Positions 55,381 to 64,000 of a stretch of DNA of 64,000 nt are shown here, one piece after another. Every line of letters starts with the position of its first letter. Position 1 is the first letter of the stretch. The translations under genes were made by a program, and so were the position numbers. The DNA is from Bryoerythrophyllum caledonicum (lineage: Eukaryota; Streptophyta; Bryopsida; Pottiales; Pottiaceae), in assembly GCA_963971425.1 (NCBI GenBank), contig OZ020517.1, forward strand, positions 25,748,668 to 25,812,667. Reading direction: 5' to 3'. The notes beneath the pieces were generated by a model. It was not told the origin of the DNA. It ran no database searches and saw nothing but the letters and a program-made list of their open reading frames with translations.

Positions 55381-57699
55381 GAGCATTGAATGTTTGACAT
55401 TATTATCTTAAACTTGCTATTGTTGTTCTATAGTTTGCATATGCTTTAATCATTATCAATATAGATAGTACTACAGAGTCTAATATTCAAGTAATACATT
55501 GAATCCCAACATATAGCCACATTTAATAAAACCATGATGATTTTATTCCACTGGGTATTCTAATAACTAAATATTCAACTAATAGTCTAGTTCCAAGAAG
55601 TAGGGTATACAATCTTGACAATTGACATTTTGACAATTTCACATTAATCCCATATTTAAGTTTAAGAATTGTTCTACTTTAATTTGGAAAAAATTATCTA
55701 GAATGACTTCAATTCTTATAACTTTCTATCATTCACTAGATGTTTTCTTCTTAGATGTGAAGCTACCTTCACTTCCATCCCTATGCATGGTCTTTACTCC
55801 CCTCGCACAAAAGATGCTCATAATTTCGAGTAATTCCAGGATTAATAACGCTGAATATTAAATAGTGTAGTCCCTCATCTTTTTGTAGAATGGAATCAAA
55901 GACCATGGAGAGTCTTGATGAAGGTCTTTACATCCAATCATGCGAGTTATAGTTTCAATGTTGCTTTCCTCCTTGATCCATGCTAGCTTCTACTTTAAAT
56001 TCAAGCACCTTTGTCTTCTTCTAATTCTCTTATGTCAAATTGTTCTCCAAATCACACTCCTCTCTAAATGTACTATTCATTCTTCAGTAGACTTAGCCAT
56101 TCCTAAATCTTAGTTCTATACCATAATTATATCTCCATCTTGGAACTTTTTAAATTTATTTAAATTAGGAAGGGCAGAAATTACTTCAATCAATCCTAGA
56201 AGACCGTTGAATTTTGAAACCTAACCTAAATTCACGGTTGTAGGTACCAAAAGTTTCTTAAATAAAAATTGCTATTTTTTCAAAAAGTTATTTAATTTTG
56301 GTTTTTAGTTCGTATTTTGGGTGGTTAATTCTAAAAATTTGTTCACTTTCATAAAATGTATACTTGTCTCTAATGGCTCACACCATAGTGTTCCTCATGA
56401 CCTACCTTAATGTTATATTCTGAGGGTATACTTTGGATATAGAGATGTTTTAGTATAAAAGAAGTCAAAATGTTTGGTACTACTTTCCGCACATAGCAAA
56501 GAAAAAAAATGCACTTTGTAGTTAAAAGTTGCAATATTGTTTTGCAATTCCAACTAGAATGAATAAGCACTTGTAAAATGAGGTGCTTCAATGAGTATGG
56601 CACTTTCATCTGAGATCATAGATTCCCTAATCAAACATTTGTACAAATCTAAGAGTCATGCATTTACAAAAAGAATGGATTGGGTAACAATGTATACCAA
56701 AGGCTTCACTCAAATTCATGGTCATGAATTTGAGCCTTTGAACAATAACAACCAAATTCCCCTAGCACATGGGTTCTCAATCTAATGCCTTTGGCAATTG
56801 CACCTTTAATCCTTTAATGACAATGGCCAAATGTGGTCTTCATCTATCATAGATTATGCTGACCAAATCTACGACAAGTGAGGACCACATTTGGCCATCG
56901 TCTTTACAAGGTTAATGAAGGACATGTACTTGCAAAAGCTATCATCCTACAAATTTGGGCGAAGTCAAGTGTGAGGGAATACAAAACGGTAGATTATATA
57001 AAAGACAAATAATTTTCTTTTCTAAAGGATCTCCAAAATCAAGACAGAGGCAAGGGTTTGGACCAATCTAGATCCATGAATGTTTGACAAAAGCTTAGGA
57101 TAATAGGTGATGGTGGGTGCTGGCTACTCTCTTCCCTTCTTTGCTCACTGTACATTCTTTGAAGAGTCATTACCATTAGTTTCACTGAAGATTTTCATCT
57201 ACATCATAAGGTTAGATTTGATAAGGTTTGATAAGTGGCAAATGCATTGTGGGTTTTCTTTGTTCTATTTTCTTGCAATTTTCAATTTTCATTTTTATTC
57301 CATTGTTGTCACAAGCAACAACTGTTGTGACCGAAACCTACATCCCAAATTTGCTTAGCTTAAACTGTGTCACTTCAGCAAAGACATATATCATTAGAGA
57401 GGAAAATCCAAAATCCAAAATGATTTACTAATTATTGCTTTTACAGAAGATGATTTACAAGCACTATAGTCCTAGGTCAAACCATGTAAAAATGATAAAT
57501 ATAATGTCAACACAACTTTAACCATTTAATAAGTGAATGAATTTTTCAATCAGATTTATTCTACATAGAATTGAATATTAGGATAAAAATAAAAGGTTAC
57601 CCAATAATATGAGGTAATCGGAATACACTTACAAGGAGATTTCTACTTTTATCTAGTAGTATTTCTATTTAAGCACGGAAACTCAATGGTTAACACCAA
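55381..57699. other. AT-rich intergenic region
   Basis: No gene or element recognised. It holds an inverted repeat at 56823-56898 (separate entry). The open frames here are short and have no motifs. Confidence 0.4.
56823..56898. repeat. Perfect 16-bp inverted repeat
   Basis: ATGGCCAAATGTGGTC at 56823-56838 and its exact reverse complement at 56883-56898, separated by 44 bases. It could be a hairpin or a small element's core; nothing else supports a function. Confidence 0.6.
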
Positions 57700-60600
57700 C
57701 TACTTTTCAAGGATGTCAATATCCCATTTAAATAGGTTGAATAGGCCTCCACTTGCACGCTTTGCCTTCCCCTTGGCACCTCCACTCATCCTTTCTGTGC
57801 CTGGTAAGGTACGAAGTCCCCTCAAATCTGTTCGCAGTATCTATAGCGAACACACGGTGCAAAAAAACATCAAAACCTAGAATTACACAGATTAGCATAC
57901 AAAGATGTCATTACAAAGATCAGCATACTTACATGTTGAGTATTAGTTTTGACCCGTGTAGCTGAGCACGTGCAGTTAAGCACAACTATACGATGCAATT
58001 TTACTGAGAAATTAGATTGTAACTCACGTCAAAAGTATGTCACTGAAATCACTTGTACTAAATTACAAATTATTGAGATTTGAAGTGACTTATTCCACAC
58101 TTAAACATTTGTGTGACAACAAAATCATTGTCTTTCATATGATAGGATCAAGTTATTTGTAAAGTTGCCTAAAGTTTGAACAAGACATTCTTGATTCAAT
58201 TTATAATACTACTATTTATTCACTTAATAGCTAATTGAGTATGGAAGAGCTTCATGGTAAATCCTTATCAAGTATGGAACAGCTGGACAGTCTGTAAACT
58301 CAAATTAGAACCAGTTTTAGCTGCCTTTAAGAATAAAGGAGAGGCCAGGTTGTACCATGAATCCCCTCTGGACTGACATAGATATGTAAGAGCTATTTAG
58401 GGCTGTTTTAATTTCTAAAATCGGTAAAATGGGTAAAATATCATGCCTCACTTTACAAATAACTTCAATGTGCGTGGCAAATTAGCGTGCTTACATACTG
58501 TAGCCTGAATAACATACGCTGCTCATTTTTACAAAGAGCCACCGCCAGCTGCTGCAACATCCGAGTTCTGCTCAGACGTGCGCTGGTGTCCACATTCGTG
58601 GCCGCATCATCGGACTCCTCGTTTGCCTGCAAACATCAAAGCAGGTTCAGAAACTGAGGCAACGGAGTCGCGAACCAGTAGTACGAGGTGAAAGTAAAAA
58701 CAGAATTTGGCACTGTGTACCTCCAAAAAGCTGGTGTACTCTGCAATGGAATTCTCACAAACTGCCAGGACTCGTTCGTGCGCATCGGTTTCTTCCTCAG
58801 CGGACAGTATGGCTTCCACTTCCGCAATATCATTCGCCGTTGCTTTGGCTTCTGTGGCTGCTCTAGCCATCTATCTGGGCATTCCCAGTTTCAGCAGTTA
58901 ATAAGAGCCCATGTAACGTATGTCCGTATGTTTCATTGGCAAATTTCAATGGTTGAAATTCTACAACGAGACAGGTTGCTTCCATAATCAAGGGCTGCTT
59001 GCACATTACGGGATAAAACGTCAAAGTAGTCCATAGTTAAAGAGATGGCAAGTAACCATTGGCGAGTAAGGACGAGATTATTCCCATAATGAAGGGCCGG
59101 TTTGAGGTTATGATGCCATATTTTCTAGACTCTCGATTATCACTCAATTGAAGAAGTTTGACAGGTAATGAGCTAGGTATTGTGTAAGCAATCCCCCATT
59201 ATGAGAACAGTAGCCATACCTTGACCAGGTTTAGGGCAAGGCAAGGTTACTGTTCTTGTAACCATGGCTAAGTGCTCATAGCAGGCATAACATCAGTGCT
59301 TGAATCTTGTTAAACTTCTTCAATTAGATGATCAATCAATGTCCGCAAAGAAGGCATCGTAACTTCTAAGCTACCCTTCAATAATGAAGGCTAGCTTTCA
59401 ATACGGGAGATAACCTGGTCCTTTCTAACCAATGCTTGTGAACAGGTTGAAAGAACAAACCATACCAGAGACAGTTGAGCAGGTTCTGAAACGTGGCTGG
59501 AAATCAGTCGAGCGTAAGCAAGTAACTGCGCTGAGAAACCGTCCTTCCTCACTGGAAATCTCTGAGGCCTGCTTTCGTCAAAGCCAATCCAACCCCGAAA
59601 ATTTATTGCAATGACCACGAAGAAGCAAATTTAAGACATGGATTTATGATGAGGATACGAAGAAAGGCCTTGTTCTTTCAGAGCCGTCAGCTTGGCCTCG
59701 TACAAAGGATCCTCAGTGCCGAGACCCATTTCCAGCTCCACGTGGTCATGCGCGTTATACTCAGACGGGATGAAGCCATACGCGAGGAGGAGCTCGCCGC
59801 TTGGCCGTTTGCCATAGGAAATGAAGACCTGGTGCAGTCATGTATCTTGCTGAGACACATGAATCAAAAAACGATGCGAACTGTGCAAATCTAGGACTAA
59901 CCGTACCTGCTCTCCGGGTTGGTAGGCGCGGTCAGTAACAAACACAACCGACTTTCCGTTGCTCTGATCGAAGTCAAGAAAAGCATCCACCTGCAAATCC
60001 GCTGGCGATGATTCAGAAAGTGATCGGTATTTCCTTTGTCATAGAAACTGTACACTATTCAGACGTTAAAAAAGCATCAGGTGGTAGTACCTCTGGACTG
60101 TGGTTCAACATATCAGCCCACGGCACAAGGACGAGCTTTCCAAGCGATGGTAGCCTCACCTGTGAAATCCAGGGAAGGTTTCAGCCAACAAGGTGAACAT
60201 TTTCACAAAAACCTTAAATATGCAATAAATTAAAATTAGGACGAAGAATCGCACTCAATTTCAGCTGCATTTTCTTTGATCACCCTATAATTTTGGTCAA
60301 CACTATTTTTCCCGCTCATATTTGCTGCGATTTTAAAATGATGGGGTGTGTAATGTACTGTTGGAAGCGTATTTTCAAGGCCTTTCCAACACTAATTACA
60401 CGCTCATAGTTCCAAAAACTGCAGCCACCAGCACTAGCCAGAATTTCACAACGATATTCCAGGATGGTAAAAACTACCGCAGCTGATATTGAGGGCGGCT
60501 TTTTTGGTTCCATATCAGTGATGTGTACAGGTAACTTTTATTTCTGATGTTCAAAAGGGGTCAGAAAGGTGAGAACTTACAAGACGGGAGAAGAGTATGC

Positions 60601-62474
60601 CAAATGCCCATTTGAAAGCCTCCAGAGTATAAACCTGCGGAAAATTGCAAGACGTCAAAAGCTAATATTATTTACAAAGAGATGCCCAAAAATGCGAACA
60701 TTAGGTCGTTGACACAATATGGAGGTGCTCTAGGAAAAAAAGTATTTGACATACCTGAGACGGAAACACTTCTGGATGCTTGGAGAAGATGGTTGCCCGG
60801 AGATCCCGAAATCTGTTCAAAAAACTCAGCTCTCTTAGACTTGTTCCATATGGACTTGGTTCCATGCCAAAAGATGGGAATATTCTTACGTCTCTGTCAC
60901 ATCTCTGATACATTCTAGAGCTTTCTCTCTAACAGGAGATGCTGTCAACCATATATTCACTTCGTCCTCGGTCCTGTTCCCAAAACCCCCAGCAGTAAGA
61001 TACATGATTTTTCAGGAGTGAAAATGAAATACATGAGGAATATGTGAGGGCTAGAATGAAATGCATGCGAGTGATGGTTCGGTTACAATCGCTAACCACT
61101 GCAAGATGGATGATGGAGTCTTTGGCAAGGTCAAAAAGTAAGGAAACCAGCGAGATTCCGTTCCTCGACTGGCCTCACTGATGAGGAAAATTGCCAGAGT
61201 TGGCCATTCTGGGAGCCCGGCCTCCTTGATTATCTTGCCTGTTTCCGCACACCCCCATTCCTACCCCAGCACATATCAGACCTGGAATCATTTATATGAC
61301 AAGTCCACATTCAAGACTTAAGGTTACGTCACCAGAACAAATTGGAAGAAAATGTGACTTTTCAAATGTAAGTAGCACACATCTACTCCTATCTAGAAGT
61401 TACCGAAACTTTTTGTGAAGCAACTAAGACATAATAGAAGATGGAGTATTCACATGTTTCGCTTGATGAAGGAATGGCCAGACTTTGATTTTTATTCACG
61501 AGTTATTTTGTGAAGCCACTCAAAATTACAGCAAGATACCCCCACTTTTTTGAGTGTTTGAATTAGATTAAAATCACCTCTGATGATAGTTAAAATCTAA
61601 AATCAGCACTAAAATCAGCTCAAAGGAGAGGAATGCGGCTAATATTCATCTAGGTGTCTCATGCACACTCCATCTTCACTCTCAAAGACAGCTAAAAATT
61701 ATTTACTTGAGTTTAGAGACCACCAAGAAATTCCATACTCTTCAACATCTAATAACTACCGTATTCAGAGTGAGAAATGAGTAGTAGAATAAATAAAAGA
61801 GATATCTCATTGAAACTTTGATTGACTTCACAAAGAACTCTGTATTGAGGGTTAAAACATGGGCGTTTGCATTCTTAAAGTGCAGAACTTTCAGAATGAG
61901 CAGTTATGGGGTTGCCCCTTCAAAAAAAAACAATTCCCGTCCTAAACTAAATAACTCCCCTAAAAAATGATGCAACAACAGAAATTCGATTCATTCCCTC
62001 ACCGAATCCGAGGAGATGAGCAGCCTGGACGGCACGAACAGCAGGCGCTCGCCCCGGCGGAGGCTCTGCGTAGCCACAAGACCCCTACCGCCGGACTCCA
62101 CTCGCTCAAGCACCAACTTCTGCTTCGCAAGGCCCTCGCCAGTAAGCCAGTCCTGCAGCAGCGACCCATTCTCAATCGACCGCGGGTCGCACCCCCAGCT
62201 CACACCACCACCTGCCTGTTTCTTCCTAGAATTAACACACACCCCGGCCCACTTATCAAAAATCTAACGCAGCAGAATTAGGGCAGCCAGCCGGGACTGG
62301 ACAAGGAAGGAGTGAGAACCTGTCTCTGTCTCTCTGCTTGGATGTGAGCGCGGCAGAAATGCTGTGGCAGAGGGACACGGACGCCGGTGCGAGGTGTGGA
62401 GACGAGAGGGTGGGCGGTGGAGGGAGGAAGGAGGAGCGCAGGGCAGCGGGTCCCTGAAACGCCAGGGTCGCCAT
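57700..62474 (-). CDS. Chloroplast SET-domain lysine methyltransferase (Rubisco methyltransferase family)
   Basis: Thirteen minus-strand exons join in phase: 62474-62320, 62225-62003, 61233-61097, 60973-60890, 60812-60755, 60634-60581, 60159-60091, 59990-59907, 59828-59659, 59568-59466, 58870-58721, 58626-58495, 57840-57700; 519 aa. The N-terminus (MATLAFQGPAALRSSFL) looks like a transit peptide. The split SET domain starts with GGRGLVATQSLRRGERLLFV and LPEWPTLAIFLISEASRGTE, continues with FKWAFGILFSRL, and carries the cofactor/active-site motif VPWADMLNHSPE (about 249-260) and YGKRPSGELLLAYGFI (about 293-308). The C-terminal Rubisco-LSMT substrate-binding helical domain follows (QRFPVRKDGFSAQLLAYARL; NEQRMLFRLQY). 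The family methylates lysines of Rubisco large subunit or aldolase, with other members of unknown target. LLISSDS recalls the less-studied plant members, so I do not assign the exact substrate. The gene appears intact. Confidence 0.93.
58150..58464 (+). mobile_element. MITE copy 4, in intron 12 of the methyltransferase gene
   Basis: The left end GTTATTTGTAAAGT and right end ACTTTACAAATAAC are perfect inverted copies. The inside is more diverged but keeps GTATGGAAGAGCTTCATGGT and GTTTTAGCTGCCTTTAAG in the family order. Confidence 0.55.
61500..61840 (-). mobile_element. MITE copy 3, in intron 2 of the methyltransferase gene
   Basis: Left end GAGTTATTTTGTGAAGCCAC, right end GACTTCACAAAGAACTC. 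Read on the minus strand the inside has TTTCTTGGTGGTCTCTAAAC and CTCTCCTTTGAGCTGATTTT, matching copies 1 and 2 closely. Confidence 0.65.
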
Positions 62475-63481
62475 GGCGGAGGCGTGGTGATCAGAGGAGA
62501 CTGCTGTCAGTGTTTGATGGCGAGAACATTTGCGAGTCCAGGAGCTGCAGCAGGAGCAGTCTTTGATGTGTAGTATCTTCAGAGCGTGGGAGAGAAGTGG
62601 AGATAACTTAAGGTCTTCGATGTTGGCGCAGTTTCGATTTAGCGCCAGCCCTTGGCCCGAAGGGCTCGAAGGATTTGGGATTGCGCCCCCCTCGGGCCCA
62701 AGGGCTCCTCGGAGTCGCGCCTCGCTGCCCGCCTTGGCTCTCTGCCCGACGCCCAACGCCAGCCTCGCCCGGGTATCTCCCTCGCCCGGGTATCTTCCTC
62801 GGCAGCATCAGCTCCGGATGGGGTCCGAGACTCCAGAGAGTCAGTCACGCGAGCCCAACTCCAGGATGTTGATGCGCGCCTTGGCGTGCCATTGCACCTC
62901 CGTCAACCCGGCGTAGTGCATGAGTGAGTGAGAGTGAGAGTGAGGGTGAGGAGAAGGGTTTAGGGTACATTAGTGTAGTGTATTGTAGTGTGTGTAGCGT
63001 AATGTGCTTTACTTCGTTACTAAGTAGTGTAGGGAGAGTTTGGGAGTAGGGTTTACAAGTGAAGGTACTTTAAATTCTACAAGAAGTTTGTAAACTTCTT
63101 TTAACATTAAAGCTTTGATATTCTAAACCATATTACTCTCATTTAGAGATGTGCAATCCCATTATTATCTACTTTGATGTGATTTATCATTTGTGATGAT
63201 TAGGGTTTTGAGGGGTGGAAGATTGGAAGGTGTTGCCATCATTTACATCAATTTCAAATTGTGTTTTCCAACATTGGAGGTATGATATTCTAAACTATAT
63301 TAATTGTATCAAATCAATGGATGTGCACATGAATGTGTTTTGTGTATAAAATAGTATGTTGTATTGAAATTTTATATTAATATTGGTTTTTTGCACTTGT
63401 GCAATTTAGGTTTGAAGAGAAGGGCATATTTGTGTTTATAAGCACATCTTCATATCATTCACATGTTTTTGGTCTTATACC
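62475..63481. other. Divergent upstream region between methyltransferase gene and next ORF
   Basis: The first part (62640-62830) is GC-rich with CpG and short repeats (CTCGCCCGGGTATCTCC and CTCGCCCGGGTATCTTCC in tandem), probably promoter or 5' UTR of the methyltransferase. A GTGAGA microsatellite occurs at about 62922-62960. The rest is AT-rich. TGCAATTTAG ending at 63409 could be a splice acceptor of a 5' UTR intron for the ORF at 63482. The open frames between 62530 and 62930 on both strands look like products of GC-rich sequence. Confidence 0.4.
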
Positions 63482-64000
63482 ATGGAGGAGGATAATAATA
63501 TTCGGGATTATGATTGTATCTATCCTACCGATTTTGAGGAAGAGTTGGATGGTTTTGTTGGAGTAGAAGAAATTCTACTAAATCACCAAAGTGATGGTGG
63601 TTTCGCAAGACATTTTACACTCCCCAGTTGTGAAATTGATTTGGAAGGTGAAGAAAATTATGGAGAAGTATATGGATGTGATAACAACGTAAATCTTTCA
63701 AGTGGCAACATTGGTATTTCTACAAATGAGTCCTCTTCTCCCTCTTTTGAGCATGTTACAATTGAAACTTTTCCAAAGTATGTGCACTTTACTCTTGCAA
63801 GCATGAAGCTTATGGTTCAATGCTTGCAAAACAAAGAGTATCCCTCTTTTGAGGAAATTCGCAAAGCAAATTCAAATTTTTGTCCCCTTGCTAAAATTCA
63901 TGGTCGTGTTGTGGATGTCGATGATGTTGTTCATATCATAGAGCGACGGAAAGTCCTCCTAGATAATGTTAAATTGATTTTTGTGAATGATGAGGTAGCT
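63482..64000 (+). CDS. Unrecognised acidic protein, 3' end beyond the window
   Basis: Open from ATG at 63482 for 173 codons to the window edge without a stop. It begins MEEDNNIRDYDCIYPTDFEE, is acidic and Asn-rich over the first 90 residues, then becomes more globular: HFTLASMKLMVQCLQNKEYP, SFEEIRKANSNFCPLAKIHG and VVDVDDVVHIIERRKVLLDN. I know no family for it. A preceding splice acceptor at 63409 suggests a spliced leader. It could be a host gene or the first gene of an element. Confidence 0.6.
   Translation, partial: MEEDNNIRDYDCIYPTDFEEELDGFVGVEEILLNHQSDGGFARHFTLPSCEIDLEGEENYGEVYGCDNNVNLSSGNIGISTNESSSPSFEHVTIETFPKYVHFTLASMKLMVQCLQNKEYPSFEEIRKANSNFCPLAKIHGRVVDVDDVVHIIERRKVLLDNVKLIFVNDEVA

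Noticed and set aside
62530-62930. Overlapping frames on both strands upstream of the methyltransferase gene
   Set aside because: GC-rich sequence leaves all frames open; none shows motifs or splice support, and the region fits a promoter or 5' UTR.

Overview
The window looks like nuclear DNA of a streptophyte (a green alga of the plant lineage, a bryophyte or another early-diverging plant). The grounds are a nuclear psaK gene for photosystem I with a transit peptide and introns, a chloroplast-type SET-domain methyltransferase of the Rubisco-methyltransferase family, short GT-AG introns, and a 5S rRNA gene close to large-subunit rDNA on the same strand, an arrangement known from streptophyte algae, bryophytes and some ferns. 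I cannot name the species. Most of the sequence is decayed transposable elements, so the genome is probably large and repeat-rich.

Three host genes can be rebuilt exon by exon without a reading-frame conflict. (1) 1699-6405 (+): ten exons, 518 aa, a single-pass membrane protein with an extracellular ANF-receptor-like (type I periplasmic-binding-protein fold) domain and a short tail with SFRG repeats. (2) 15031-15812 (-): psaK, three exons, 133 aa. (3) 57700-62474 (-): thirteen exons, 519 aa, SET-domain methyltransferase. A fourth open frame starts at 63482 (+) and runs off the end of the window.

Between these lie layered mobile elements. A PIF/Harbinger element (7571-13674) carries its two ORFs and has a 2505-bp Tc1 element inserted inside the transposase gene. 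The Tc1 element (10782-13286) has 388-bp terminal inverted repeats, a TA duplication and an intact DD34E transposase. An internally deleted Harbinger derivative sits beside it (13676-14305). From 18 to 38 kb come a DUF7869-like pseudogene, a kinase-like ORF, two copies of a coiled-coil/RING-H2 protein and an hAT transposase with a very long C-terminal tail. Each of these five gene types has a G-rich, quadruplex-prone GCGGATGG minisatellite array just upstream, with a TATA-like motif next to the array. The kinase-like and RING genes stand head to head across one shared array. From 40.5 to 49.1 kb there are several unrecognised, nonsense-riddled ORFs and a copia reverse transcriptase/RNase H fragment. 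From 49.3 to 53.4 kb there is an rDNA remnant: 5S gene, 2.2 kb of purine-rich spacer repeats, and the decayed 3' part of 28S, which abuts a copia gag/protease fragment. A dead Tc1 fragment and another copia piece follow.

A MITE family of about 310-340 bp occurs four times, always in an intron of one of the two larger host genes. The best candidates for something undescribed are the array-plus-TATA promoters shared by unrelated element genes, and the head-to-head kinase-like/RING pair.
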